Source: Flavobacterium sp. I-STPP5a
GTDB taxonomy: Bacteria > Bacteroidota > Bacteroidia > Flavobacteriales > Flavobacteriaceae
DNA length: 64,000 nt
Assembly (NCBI RefSeq): GCF_009764685.1
Contig: NZ_VHLM01000019.1
Coordinates: forward strand, 1-64,000
Direction: 5' to 3'
Shown: one piece after another, positions 53,475 to 62,814 of the stretch
How positions within the stretch are numbered: position 1 is the first letter of the stretch
Layout of the letters: every line of letters starts with the position of its first letter
Made by a program: the position numbers and the translations under genes
The notes under the pieces: generated by a model
Databases searched by the model: none
Told to the model about the DNA's origin: nothing
What the model saw: the letters and a program-made list of their open reading frames with translations, nothing else

Positions 53475-55895
53475 TTAAAAATAATTTTTTACAGAGTTGT
53501 AATCAATGAAATAGCGCACACTAATAGAAAAAACGTGACTTAAAGCTTCGTTATTTAACAATTGGGTTACATTGTTTTCAAAATTCTTATTGATGGTTCT
53601 TTCACGTGCGGCTGCATTATTTCGGTATAAAATAGAAATTTGGCTTCCGGGAGCAAACCACCAAGTGTAGGATAGATCGGCGTTCCACGAGTAAAAACTA
53701 GAATTTTTATTGGTGTTGTATCCTGTAAAATCTTGTAATCTGCCGTTTTGTTCTAAGGATAAAATATTTTTATTCTCAGCATAAGACCAGTAATGACGCA
53801 AAGCAATATTAAAAGTCATCTGACTGTTTAAAGCATATTTTCCTGATAAAGTGTTAGAGTAGGTAACTACATTTCTATTGGCAAAGATTATAGTTGGAGG
53901 CACGTTTGTACTTGGATTCGGATTAGAAAAAGTGTCTATATATCCTTTATTGTTGTTTTGTCTAAAAAAATTGAAGTTGTAACTCAAGGATAATTTGTCA
54001 CTGAAACGGTATCTTGGTCCTATCGCAAAACCATAAGTTTCTCTGCCAGCTTCATTAAAAACAGTATATGATGGATTCAAATCAATAGCAAAACGGTTAT
54101 TATAATTAGTAGATATGTACAGGAATCCACCTACGCGCTCTGGTATGATTACAAATCTATTTTCAGCTTGTGCTTCATAATAATCATAGGATTCTAGTGG
54201 GTTGCTGTTTAATCCAAAACCGATGTAATGGTTTTTTTTGGTATCAGAGTTGATTTGAAAATTAAGATTGTTAGATTGTATCTTTCCCGTTTCTTTGTGA
54301 AATTGTGTGTACACATTTAGCCTTGTGTTAAAGGAGTTAAAATATTTAGTAGGGTTTAAAATTCTATAACTCGCATTTCCATATACACTGTAGTAATTAG
54401 TTTGAAAATAGATCCCTAAATCATTATTATCAAAATCTTTGGTCATGATTTCAGCTCCCATTCCATAGCGGTATTTACCACTTGTTTCGGAAAAATTAAG
54501 TTGAGAATTGATTCCTTTTTTTTCTTGTGCGGCGTTAATGTAGCTGTACTTGAAATCTCCAGCTAAGTTATAAGTGTTTTTCTTAGTGTTTAAATCCCAT
54601 GCCAGTGCGGTAACGTTTCCATCTCTAAAACGCCCATTTCTAGTTACATTTGTATTGATGAATGCTACTGAGGAATTTTTGCGAAAGCGCTGGTCTAGCA
54701 CGAATACATTGTAATTTGCTAGGGGTTCTACAACTTGTTCTCGTGTAGCACCAGTTACGGTATTTCTAATAGTTGCTGATGTTTTTTCGGTAACAGCATT
54801 TAATATTCCCACGCCTAGTCCGCCCTTAGTTCTGCCTGTGACTTTAAAGGCATTAATTAGGTTTACAGTGGTAGGATTAGTAGCAACAATTTCATTAGTT
54901 GTTACGTTAGGTCTAGTGCTTGGGCTTCCGCCAATACGCCTGGAATAAAGTAAATTTCCTTTGCTAAACAAATCTGTTCCTTCTGTAAAAAAAGGTCTGT
55001 TCTCATTGAATTGCTGTTCAAACGGGCCTAAATTCAAGATCTGATCGTCAAATTTTGTTTGTCCAAAATCAGGAATCAAAATCATATCTAGCGTAAAAGC
55101 ATCGTTGATACCGTATTTTAAATCTAGTCCGCCTTTAAGTGTTCCGTACGTTTTTTGTTTAGCATTGGCATTTACATAAAAAGAGGAATAGGGCAATAAG
55201 AAAAGCCTAACGGGAGGTTTGACGTTTTCAATACCTTCCAAAATACCGTTTTGTTGTGTAAAAGTTCCTAGTTTAGAGTCAATAAAATTCCAAGAATATT
55301 TATATCGATCTCTTCTTACTTCTCTAAAAAAGTTCAGTCCCCAAGTTTGTTTGTTTTCTGCCGAAAAGCGAAGCGCAGCATACGGAATTCGCATTTCTAC
55401 AACCCAGCCTTTATCAGTAATAACAGACTTGCTTTCCCAAACTGCGTCCCAAGAATAATCCTCTCCGTTTGAATCAGTTGTAATACAATCGGCTTGACCA
55501 TCAGCAGCATTTACAAAAAATTGAAAATCTTGTTGACCATCATTAAATCCATTTATAAAAACCCCAAAAATATCCGAAGTTCCAAAATCATCTCGCTGTG
55601 TAATCTCTCTTAAAATTTCACCAGGATTTTCATCATTCATCAGTGCACCTATATATATTGCATCATTGTCATACAATACTCTAACTTCTGTTTTCTTAGA
55701 TTCAGGAATGGGCTTTCCATTATCAGGTTCAAATGTGATAAAATCGCCTGCTACAGCTGCTGAGTTCCAAATAGCTTCATTTAGTTTACCGTCAATTTCT
55801 ATTTTTTCAGAAATGAATTTGGTTTGTAATGTTTTCTTTTGGCTGTAGCCAATGAAAAAAAGAGAAATAAAACAAAATAAAAATAGATTTTTCAT
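53475..55895 (-). CDS. DUF5916 protein with carbohydrate-binding-like N-domain
   Basis: An 806-residue protein with a signal peptide (KNLFLFCFISLFFIGYSQ). Residues about 25-215 match the CBM9-like domain found at the N-terminus of DUF5916 proteins (IDGKLNEAIWNSAAVAGDFITFEPDNG, YSWDAVWESKSVITDKGWVVEMRIPY). The rest, about 225-806, has alternating aromatic strands ending in Phe (ISVRYFIDYNSVKNYF), typical of an outer-membrane beta barrel. Such proteins are common in this phylum; the ligand is not known. It is monocistronic. Confidence 0.85.
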   Translation of the reverse strand: MKNLFLFCFISLFFIGYSQKKTLQTKFISEKIEIDGKLNEAIWNSAAVAGDFITFEPDNGKPIPESKKTEVRVLYDNDAIYIGALMNDENPGEILREITQRDDFGTSDIFGVFINGFNDGQQDFQFFVNAADGQADCITTDSNGEDYSWDAVWESKSVITDKGWVVEMRIPYAALRFSAENKQTWGLNFFREVRRDRYKYSWNFIDSKLGTFTQQNGILEGIENVKPPVRLFLLPYSSFYVNANAKQKTYGTLKGGLDLKYGINDAFTLDMILIPDFGQTKFDDQILNLGPFEQQFNENRPFFTEGTDLFSKGNLLYSRRIGGSPSTRPNVTTNEIVATNPTTVNLINAFKVTGRTKGGLGVGILNAVTEKTSATIRNTVTGATREQVVEPLANYNVFVLDQRFRKNSSVAFINTNVTRNGRFRDGNVTALAWDLNTKKNTYNLAGDFKYSYINAAQEKKGINSQLNFSETSGKYRYGMGAEIMTKDFDNNDLGIYFQTNYYSVYGNASYRILNPTKYFNSFNTRLNVYTQFHKETGKIQSNNLNFQINSDTKKNHYIGFGLNSNPLESYDYYEAQAENRFVIIPERVGGFLYISTNYNNRFAIDLNPSYTVFNEAGRETYGFAIGPRYRFSDKLSLSYNFNFFRQNNNKGYIDTFSNPNPSTNVPPTIIFANRNVVTYSNTLSGKYALNSQMTFNIALRHYWSYAENKNILSLEQNGRLQDFTGYNTNKNSSFYSWNADLSYTWWFAPGSQISILYRNNAAARERTINKNFENNVTQLLNNEALSHVFSISVRYFIDYNSVKNYF

Positions 55896-56183
55896 GTAAT
55901 GATTGTGGATGATTGATGATTAAAACTGGTTTCGATGTAAAGCTCAAGACTCCACAGATTCATAGTTTGTCATAATAGACTTGCTTTAGATTGATTTGTT
56001 ACACTTTTCTTAAATAAATAACCAGAAAACAGGAATTATTATTTTAGAGATTATGATTATAAAAAAGTAAAGCAAGTAAAATGATACTGCTTTTTATCTA
56101 AAAAGAGGAGGTAGTAGTGACGGGAATAGTGGTTTAAAACATTCATTATCAAGTATTTTTTAAATAAAAATATGTTAAATCCG
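55896..56183. other. Noncoding upstream region of the L,D-transpeptidase gene
   Basis: AT-rich sequence between the DUF5916 start and the promoter at 56184. I see no gene, hairpin or repeat in it apart from short A/T-rich runs. It presumably holds the DUF5916 promoter on the minus strand. Confidence 0.5.
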
Positions 56184-56213
56184 TTGAATGACATGTTATT
56201 ATGTTTAATTTTG
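56184..56213 (+). promoter_or_regulatory. Promoter of the L,D-transpeptidase gene
   Basis: TTG at 56184-56186, 19 bases, then TAATTTTG at 56206-56213, an exact TTG-N19-TAnnTTTG match. The ATG is 36 bases after the -7 box. Confidence 0.75.
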
Positions 56214-56248
56214 CGACTCCAAATTCAATTTTAACCCAATAGACTCGA

Positions 56249-56971
56249 ATGATTTATACGATGCTACCTACTATTTTATTGCTTTTATTCACTTCATTGA
56301 CAGAAAAACCACGTTTTGTTGATAAAACCCCAAGCAGGCACAATGTATATGCAAATAATGCAGTACCTACCGACGAATCTAAAATGGAACAAATGTACCG
56401 AAGTTTGCATTCGGATCGTTTTTCATTACCTAAGCTAGAGAGTTTTACTGAGGCTCTCAAAGGATATTATTCTTTAAAAGAAAAAGGAATTATTAAAAAA
56501 GAAATACTCACCATCATTGATTTTAGTTTGTCGTCTAATGCTAAAAGACTTTGGGTGATAAATATTGAGACCGGTGAAATTTTATTTCACTCCCTTGTAG
56601 CGCATGGTCGTAACACCGGAGAAGAGTATGCCTCTCAGTTTTCTAATGCGTCAGAATCATATAAAAGTAGTTTGGGTTTTTATGCCACAGGCGAAATTTA
56701 CACCGGAAAACACGGTACGTCACTGCGTTTAGACGGTCTAGAAAAAGGAGTAAATGATAATGCTAGAGCACGTGGCGTTGTTATGCACGCTGCAGATTAT
56801 GTGTCTGATTCTTTTATAAAAAACAATCAACGCTTAGGCCGTAGCCAAGGATGTCCAGCAGTTCCTGCAGAATTATCTAAAGAGATCATCAATACGATTC
56901 AAAATAAATCTTGTTTTTTTATTTATCACCCTTCAAGAGCAACAGTTTTTGGAAGTAAAAGCATTTCGTAA
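56249..56971 (+). CDS. Murein L,D-transpeptidase catalytic domain protein
   Basis: A 240-residue exported protein of the YkuD_2 type (PF13645-like), which cross-links or modifies peptidoglycan peptides in the periplasm. An N-terminal hydrophobic segment (TMLPTILLLLFTSL) anchors or exports it. The catalytic Cys is Cys202 in GRSQGCPAVP, and the conserved His is His180 in ARGVVMHAA; the upstream HGRNTGEEYASQFSN motif also matches. It is transcribed alone from its own promoter. It is not an ErfK/YbiS-type enzyme, which has HGT and SxGC motifs in a different context. Confidence 0.85.
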   Translation: MIYTMLPTILLLLFTSLTEKPRFVDKTPSRHNVYANNAVPTDESKMEQMYRSLHSDRFSLPKLESFTEALKGYYSLKEKGIIKKEILTIIDFSLSSNAKRLWVINIETGEILFHSLVAHGRNTGEEYASQFSNASESYKSSLGFYATGEIYTGKHGTSLRLDGLEKGVNDNARARGVVMHAADYVSDSFIKNNQRLGRSQGCPAVPAELSKEIINTIQNKSCFFIYHPSRATVFGSKSIS

Positions 56972-57178
56972 TGCTTCATAAAAATAGGTAGGAACACTTA
57001 TTGAGTAGTGTTTTTTATCTTATTGGTGCTTAAAACAGGTGTTTTTAAAATATTTTTTATATTTTTTTTTAAAGCTTTAAAGCGTTATAATAAATTCATA
57101 TTAAATTATTTACGGTTTTAAATCATGGTTTGTATAAAGGTCGAACGGTTGATAGCTTTGACTTTTTCTAAAAAAAAC

Positions 57179-57210
57179 TTGCATTAAAGGAAACTTATTA
57201 AGTATATTTG
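57179..57210 (+). promoter_or_regulatory. Promoter of the tRNA-Gly pair
   Basis: TTG at 57179-57181, 21 bases, TATATTTG at 57203-57210, matching the TTG-N17-23-TAnnTTTG consensus. The first tRNA starts 13 bases after the -7 box. Confidence 0.75.
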
Positions 57211-57223
57211 CACCGTTGTTAAT

Positions 57224-57296
<73 letters not shown>

Positions 57297-57339
57297 CTAA
57301 GTTTCAAGTTTTACTTAGAAATTTTTTTACGCTTATAAT

Positions 57340-57412
<73 letters not shown>

Positions 57413-57416
57413 CTTA

Positions 57417-57445
57417 AACCCCGAACTTTCGTTTGGGGTTTTTTG
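57417..57445 (+). terminator. Terminator of the tRNA-Gly pair
   Basis: AAACCCC, 9-base loop, TTTGGGGTTTTTT with a T run. It lies 4 bases after the second tRNA and runs into the 110-bp repeat. Confidence 0.7.
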
Positions 57446-57660
57446 TTTTAACGTTGTGCTTGTCCCGAAGCTTCGGGATATCCCGTGAACGAAGAGATAC
57501 GTGAAGCCTCGTCTTTCACTCTTTGAAGCCGAAACTTTATGTTTCGGCTTTTTTGTTTTAACGTTGTGCTAATCCCGAAGCTTCGGGATATCCCGTGAAC
57601 GAAGAGATACGGGAAGCCTTGTCTTTAACTTTTTGAAGCCGAAACTTTATGTTTCGGCTT
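57441..57660 (+). repeat. Two 110-bp tandem repeats with tRNA-tail-like and terminator parts
   Basis: Copy 1 (57441-57550) and copy 2 (57551-57660) differ at only a few bases. Each contains TTTTAACGTTGTGCT, a palindrome CCCGAAGCTTCGGG followed by ATATCCCGTGAACGAAG, a segment GAAGCC-TCGTCTTTCACTCT that resembles the 3' end of the tRNA-Gly genes just upstream (GAGCCTCGTCTTTCGCTCT), and a hairpin AAGCCGAAAC/GTTTCGGCTT followed by T's. It looks like a duplicated tRNA-tail plus terminator unit. No gene is present. Confidence 0.85.
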
Positions 57661-57688
57661 TTTTTTTGTTTCAAAAGTTTCTTTAAAA

Positions 57689-58396
57689 TTATTTAATATA
57701 ACTCAAGTCAGTTTCTGTTTCAAGTTCTGTGGGAGTTTGATTTTGACCAAACAATCTTGCGGTTAAATTGCCTTTCAAGGTTATTTTATCTCCTTTTACT
57801 TCTAGCCAGCTGCCTTCTCTCAATCCTAATACGGGAACCGAATTGTATGCGTGGAATTCCTTAATTCTAGTTTCGCGTGTTTCACCCATGTGAGTAGATT
57901 TTGTATCTGGATCAAGGTAATGCGGATTTAAATTAAACGGAATCATTCCTAAGGTTTTAAAACTAGGAGGATAAACAATAGGCATGTCATTTGTGGTTTG
58001 CATGCTAAGTCCGCATATATTACTGCCTGCACTTGTGCCTAGATACGGGGTTCCTTTCTTTATAGCATCAGCAAGTGGTTGCATGATGTTGTTTTTATAC
58101 AATTGGGATACCAAAACAAAGGTGTTTCCGCCACCGGTAAAAATTCCAGATGCTTCTTGTATGGCTTGAACGGGATTTTCAAATTCCTCAATTCCATTTA
58201 CAGTAATATTAATTTTGGCGAAAGCCAATCTAACAATTGTTGTGTATTCCTCGTGAGTAATACCGCCAGGTCTAGCATATGAAATAAAAAGGATGCTATT
58301 ACAATCCTTAAAATGTTTGGTTAAGGTAGGCAATAGATACTCTAAGTAACTTTGATGAGCAAGTGTTGAGGTACTTGCAATAATCATATTTTTCAT
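57689..58396 (-). CDS. pepE: Dipeptidase PepE (peptidase E, S51)
   Basis: A 235-residue cytoplasmic alpha-aspartyl dipeptidase of the class I glutamine amidotransferase-like fold. The nucleophile Ser122 lies in GTSAGSN. Other marks are IFTGGGNTFVLVSQLY and NPHYLDPDTKSTHMGETRETRI. The length agrees with Salmonella PepE. The start is divergent from the paralogue operon. The C-terminus is somewhat longer and acidic. Confidence 0.92.
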   Translation of the reverse strand: MKNMIIASTSTLAHQSYLEYLLPTLTKHFKDCNSILFISYARPGGITHEEYTTIVRLAFAKINITVNGIEEFENPVQAIQEASGIFTGGGNTFVLVSQLYKNNIMQPLADAIKKGTPYLGTSAGSNICGLSMQTTNDMPIVYPPSFKTLGMIPFNLNPHYLDPDTKSTHMGETRETRIKEFHAYNSVPVLGLREGSWLEVKGDKITLKGNLTARLFGQNQTPTELETETDLSYIK

Positions 58397-58543
58397 TGTT
58401 CAGGTATTATTTTTTTATAAAGATATTAAAACCGTCTTTTTTAACTGTGATTTTTAATTAACATTTTTTTACCATCCTATTAGTAATTAATTTGCAAAGC
58501 ATTACGATACTTTTACAACGAATCAATACTCCTTTTTTTACGA

Positions 58544-59299
58544 ATGTTTAAAGTGCTGTGCTTGCTTATAATTTTGATGACTACACAAATGGAGTCGCAA
58601 GGGTTGCCTAGAATTGTTCTAAAGGGTTCGGTAGTGGTGCAAGAAGAGGTTTTAGAGGGTGTTGATGTTGTGAACAAAAAGACTAAAGAAACCACTCGAA
58701 CTAATGCTCAAGGAAATTTTTCGATACTTGCAGCGGTTGGAGATACCTTGGTATTTAACGGATTGCAAATAAATGATACTTACATTCCAATATCGGCACA
58801 GCAATTTCTTCAAGGATTTATTTCGGTACAAGCAAACTTACGCTCGTATCAATTAAAGGAAGTTGTAGTTCAAAACGGAATTAATGCTAGAGCACTCGGA
58901 ATAATCCCAAAAGGACAAAAGACGTACACTCCAGCTGAAAGAAAATTATATACTGCAACTGACTTGAATGCCTCTTTAAATGCAGGTTCAATGGCTGGTG
59001 GCTCAGTATCAGTAGATCCATTGCTTAACTGGATTTCTGGTAGAACAAAAAAGTTAAAAAAGCAGTTGAATGCAGAGAAGAAGGAATTGTATATAATTCA
59101 AATAGAAAATTGGTTTACCAATGAATATTTTATGACTAAGTTTCAAATACCGGCTTTGTACGTAAAAGGATTTGGATATTATTGCATAGAAAACGATAGT
59201 TTTGTTGCGGCTTTAACCTCAAAAAATGTGGCATTAACTACTTTTTTGATGGGAGATTTAGCCTTACAATATAAAGAAATAATTGCCAGTGAAAATTAA
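58544..59299 (+). CDS. Exported carboxypeptidase-regulatory-like protein, paralogue 1
   Basis: A 251-residue protein with a signal peptide (FKVLCLLIILMTTQMESQG), then a CarboxypepD_reg-like beta domain at about 25-95 (GVDVVNKKTKETTRTNAQGNFSILAAVGDTL) and a family-specific part. The latter has ARALGIIPKGQKTYTPAERKLYT at about 118-140 and a C-terminal region with GFGYYCIENDSFVAALTSKN. The TPAERK motif is shared with paralogues 2-4. The first of a same-strand run of overlapping copies. Function is unknown; a surface or periplasmic binding protein is likely. Confidence 0.78.
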   Translation: MFKVLCLLIILMTTQMESQGLPRIVLKGSVVVQEEVLEGVDVVNKKTKETTRTNAQGNFSILAAVGDTLVFNGLQINDTYIPISAQQFLQGFISVQANLRSYQLKEVVVQNGINARALGIIPKGQKTYTPAERKLYTATDLNASLNAGSMAGGSVSVDPLLNWISGRTKKLKKQLNAEKKELYIIQIENWFTNEYFMTKFQIPALYVKGFGYYCIENDSFVAALTSKNVALTTFLMGDLALQYKEIIASEN

Positions 59300-60017
59300 A
59301 AATACATTATTGTTTGTGCTGTTTATGATGGTGCAATCAATGTACAGTCAAGATACGCCCGTAAAAGAGATTCGGGGTAAAATTGTAGCAGATTCGGTTG
59401 CTGTAGACCGCATTAATATTGTTAACCTTACTACCGAGAAAGCAACAACATCTGATGTAAATGGTTTCTTTACAATTCTTGTAAAAGAAGGTGATATACT
59501 TGTTTTTACCGCTGTAAATCTAGAAGGACTCCGAAAAAAAATAGAGAAACAAGATCTTGATCAAAAGGTTTTATTGGTGAAAATGAATTCCAAAAGTATT
59601 ATTTTAAAGGAAGTTATTATTAACGAAAATAACATTAGTGCCGAAAGTTTGCGAATCATTCCTTACGGTCAAAAAAAATATACTCCCGCAGAGCGAAAGA
59701 TGTATACTGCAACATCTGGCGGAGGTATTGACGGCTTGCTTAACACTTTATCAGGACGAAAAGCGATGCTTAAAAAGGAAATAATTGTAGAGAAAAAAGA
59801 ACAGTTGTTAGCAAAGTTAGGCTCTTTATTCGAGGAGAAATATTATGTAGAAAATTTAAAAATTCCGCAAGAATATATCTTAGGATTCCAGTATTACTGT
59901 GTTGATGATGTTGAATTTGCCGACGCTTTAAAAACCAAAAACAAATGGAAGGCCATGTTTTTAATTTCGAAACTAGCTCAAAATTATAACGAAATTATAG
60001 CTCTTGAAACAAAATAA
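59289..60017 (+). CDS. Exported carboxypeptidase-regulatory-like protein, paralogue 2
   Basis: A 242-residue paralogue with signal peptide (KIKNTLLFVLFMMVQSMYSQ), a regulatory-like domain (INIVNLTTEKATTSDVNGFF), the motif KYTPAERKMYTAT and the ending FQYYCVDDVEFADALKTKN. It starts with GTG at 59289, 11 bases inside the previous gene, so translation is coupled. A TTG two codons earlier is possible but less likely. It lacks the GSMAGGS segment of paralogue 1. Function unknown. Confidence 0.75.
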   Translation: MKIKNTLLFVLFMMVQSMYSQDTPVKEIRGKIVADSVAVDRINIVNLTTEKATTSDVNGFFTILVKEGDILVFTAVNLEGLRKKIEKQDLDQKVLLVKMNSKSIILKEVIINENNISAESLRIIPYGQKKYTPAERKMYTATSGGGIDGLLNTLSGRKAMLKKEIIVEKKEQLLAKLGSLFEEKYYVENLKIPQEYILGFQYYCVDDVEFADALKTKNKWKAMFLISKLAQNYNEIIALETK

Positions 60018-60726
60018 TATCATAGCATTAATAACAATATTAGTGAGTATTTGTGCGCAGGGGCAGGTTGTGAATGAAAAAATCCTAACTGGGAAAATAG
60101 TAGTAAATGCTAAACCTACAGTTGGTGTTCATGTCTTGAATATTGTAACTGAAAAAGAAACGGTAAGTGACAGTTTGGGGATTTTTAATATAATGGCAAA
60201 ACCAGACGACCTTTTAGTTTTTACAGCGCCGAATTTAGAAATCCATAGGTACAGCATTGACGAAAAGGATATGAATCAGAAACATTTAGATTTTGAAATG
60301 TTTACAAAAGCAATTGAATTGCAAGTGGTTTATGTTAATGCTCATCCAGGAATTAATGCTAGGGCACTGGGTATAATCCCTAAAAATCAAAAAGTAGTAA
60401 CGCCAGCGGAACGCGGTAGGTATTCCCAACCCAATGGACCACTGCAAGCAATAAAAATAATGATAACTGGTAAAAATCCGGCGCTTGATAATGCTCTTAA
60501 AGTAGAACGGAATATAGCAGCATTAAATAGACTTAATGGGATTTTTCAAGATAAATATTATATTGAAACCTTAAAAATTGACAAAGATTACATCAAAGGG
60601 TTTCAGTATTATTGTATAGAAGATGCAGAGTTTAGTGCGTCTCTAAAAAGCAAAAACAAGTGGAAATTAATGTTCAGAATTGTAAAGCTCGCCGAAATTT
60701 ATAATGAAATTAATGCGTCACAATAA
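60004..60726 (+). CDS. Exported carboxypeptidase-regulatory-like protein, paralogue 3
   Basis: A 240-residue paralogue with signal peptide (KQNNIIALITILVSICAQG), domain (VGVHVLNIVTEKETVSDSLG), the altered motif VVTPAERGRYSQ and the ending FQYYCIEDAEFSASLKSKN. The start is TTG at 60004, 14 bases before the end of the preceding gene; no ATG lies in a better place. Sequence identity to paralogue 2 is clear in the C-terminal part. It is a member of the same operon. Confidence 0.75.
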   Translation: MKQNNIIALITILVSICAQGQVVNEKILTGKIVVNAKPTVGVHVLNIVTEKETVSDSLGIFNIMAKPDDLLVFTAPNLEIHRYSIDEKDMNQKHLDFEMFTKAIELQVVYVNAHPGINARALGIIPKNQKVVTPAERGRYSQPNGPLQAIKIMITGKNPALDNALKVERNIAALNRLNGIFQDKYYIETLKIDKDYIKGFQYYCIEDAEFSASLKSKNKWKLMFRIVKLAEIYNEINASQ

Positions 60727-61474
60727 ATTTAAAATAGTCTTTTGTGTTCTTTTTTTATTCCAAATTGCATTTGGTCAATCTACTGTTGATAAGGTTTATA
60801 GTGGAAAAGTAATTGTAAGCAATCAGTTTACAGCAGGTGTAGCCATTACCAATAAAGAAAAAGGTTTACAAGTTAGGACTAATCCAGATGGCTTTTTTTC
60901 TATAGCGGTTCATGTTAAAGATACTCTAGTTTTTGAAGCCGTTCACTTGCAAAAGAAACAAATAATAATCTTAGATGCTGATTTCGAAAAAGCAGATGCT
61001 GTAATAGAGATGCAACTAAAGAATACGGTGTTGAAAGAAGTTGTTGTCAATGGTAAAAAGATAGATGCCTACAGTTTAGGTATAGCGTCAAAAAATACTA
61101 AAAAGTTCACTCCTGCTGAACGAAAGTTACAAACAGCGGGGGATTGGAAACCCATCATGCTGTTAGGTTTATTAGGTGGTTCAATGGAATTAGATCCCTT
61201 GATCAATAAAATAAACGGCAGAACCAAACGCTTAAAAAAAATGATTGTTCTTGAGAGAAAAGAACTGAATATCAAATGGATTTCCGAGGAGTTTCAAGAT
61301 GCTTTTTTTATAAATCAATTAGGGATTAAACAGGAATATATCAGTGGGTTTAAATATTATTTGGTTGAAAATGATAACTTTACAAAAACACTACTTACTC
61401 GGGACAAAGATCAAATTATTTTTAGCATGATACCCTTGGCACAAGAATATAAAGATAAATTAAAAGGCAACTGA
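60713..61474 (+). CDS. Exported carboxypeptidase-regulatory-like protein, paralogue 4
   Basis: A 253-residue paralogue with signal peptide (HNKFKIVFCVLFLFQIAFGQ), domain (AGVAITNKEKGLQVRTNPDG), motif KKFTPAERKLQTAG and, as in paralogue 1, a MELDPLINKINGRTKRLKK segment (compare VDPLLNWISGRTKKLKK), so copies 1 and 4 are the closest pair in this part. I start it at ATG 60713, which gives the same 14-base overlap as before; an ATG at 60704 is also possible. It ends with FKYYLVENDNFTKTLL. Function unknown. Confidence 0.75.
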   Translation: MRHNKFKIVFCVLFLFQIAFGQSTVDKVYSGKVIVSNQFTAGVAITNKEKGLQVRTNPDGFFSIAVHVKDTLVFEAVHLQKKQIIILDADFEKADAVIEMQLKNTVLKEVVVNGKKIDAYSLGIASKNTKKFTPAERKLQTAGDWKPIMLLGLLGGSMELDPLINKINGRTKRLKKMIVLERKELNIKWISEEFQDAFFINQLGIKQEYISGFKYYLVENDNFTKTLLTRDKDQIIFSMIPLAQEYKDKLKGN

Positions 61475-61500
61475 AATAGCAATTTTGAAAAATCAATAAT

Positions 61501-62251
61501 ATGAAGCTGCTGTTACTTATTTGTATTCTTTTTGGTAGCGTTTTGTAGGCTCAAAATAATTATAGAAAGCCATTGCATGCGCGATTGATCAATGATTTTA
61601 CCATTGTAGATAATGGATATGTTTTTAATTTGAATGCCAAGACTAAAACGTTTATCAGCAAGTAGGTTTTTTTTTGATATTTTGGCTCAAGCCAAAGATA
61701 CGTTGCTCATTTCTAGCTTAAATTTTAAGTCGAGAAAGATCATTGTTTCTGAAAACGATTTTTTAAAACCACTCTCTTTATTTGATTTGGCAACGCAGTT
61801 GACGGCCTTAAAAGAAGTTGTGGTCAAAGTAAAGTTAGACCCAAAGCCTTCTTTGCCTAACACCCAAAGAATAGTTGACATGAAATTCATAAGCGATGAA
61901 AAATCAGCTGTCAAGAATAGCGCTATGCCATCGGATAGATCCATTGAAAACGGATTTGATTTTGTACGCGTTTTTAAAATGCTTAAAAAAGCATTCTCAA
62001 AGAAAAACGGAGAGGTGGATGAGAGCAACAATACAGATGTGTTTCCTGAACTAGTTTTGTCTAGAATTGCTGGTTATTTTTTTACGAATACTTTAAAATT
62101 AGCACCAGATGAAGTCAATTTATTTTTGGATTATTGTAAAAACGAGACTGCTTCAAGTAAGTATTTAAAGGATATAGATACCTTTTTACTAATGGATTTT
62201 TTGGTTAACAAGAACAAAGAATTTAAAAGATTCACTACTTTTGAAAAATGA
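61501..62251 (+). pseudogene. Decayed fifth copy of the paralogous family
   Basis: ATG at 61501 opens a signal peptide (KLLLLICILFGSVL) interrupted by TAG at 61546, where a Gln is expected. The frame continues (QNNYRKPLHARLINDFTIVDN) to a second stop near the G(T)9 run at 61661-61671. The next frame then carries on with FFFDILAQAKDTLLISSLNF and a divergent C-terminal part. Two lesions (nonsense and frameshift) show it is not translated whole. The remaining open part (61634-62251) is 205 codons. Its stop overlaps the DUF6702 ATG (ATGA). Confidence 0.75.
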
Positions 62252-62751
62252 AAAAAATAATTACAAGAGTTCTTTTTGTAGTACTCATTCTCTCTATGTC
62301 ATCTTTTGCGGCACACAAATTTTATGTTGCCTTGTTTCAAGTAAATTATGTTTCTGAGAAGAAAATGATTCAAATCACGGCACGTATTTTTGTAGACGAT
62401 TTGAATAATGCCTTGGAAAAAAAGCACAATAGAAAAGTAAATTTAGGTTCAGAAATGGAGACAGCTGAAGATGTCTTGCTTTTAAAAAAATATCTTAATG
62501 AAAAGTGTATTATTAAAGTAGATGGACAAACTAAAGTTATAAATTTTGTGAGCAAAGAGATGGAAGGGGATGTGCTTATTTGTTATTTGAGTATCAAAGA
62601 AATCAAAAAAATGAAGGCGCTAGATATATATAATGCAGTATTGACACAAAATAATGTTGAGCAACAAAACATTATGCATTTTAACGTTTTAGGGGTCAAA
62701 AACACACTTTTATTTACGACATCAACATCAAAAGGAGTGTTAAAATATTAA
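62248..62751 (+). CDS. DUF6702 family protein
   Basis: A 167-residue protein with a signal peptide (KKIITRVLFVVLILSMSSFA). The mature part begins AAHKFYVALFQVNYVSEKKM and contains ARIFVDDLNNALEKKHNRKV, matching DUF6702 of Bacteroidota, which are periplasmic or outer-envelope proteins often encoded next to M1 peptidases, as here. It has no recognised catalytic motif. Its start overlaps the end of the pseudogene, so it belonged to the paralogue operon. Confidence 0.85.
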   Translation: MKKIITRVLFVVLILSMSSFAAHKFYVALFQVNYVSEKKMIQITARIFVDDLNNALEKKHNRKVNLGSEMETAEDVLLLKKYLNEKCIIKVDGQTKVINFVSKEMEGDVLICYLSIKEIKKMKALDIYNAVLTQNNVEQQNIMHFNVLGVKNTLLFTTSTSKGVLKY

Positions 62752-62814
62752 TTTGTACCTTTTTAAACAAAAAAAATATTATTTTCACGCATTGAAATAA
62801 CCAGATTTCCAACT

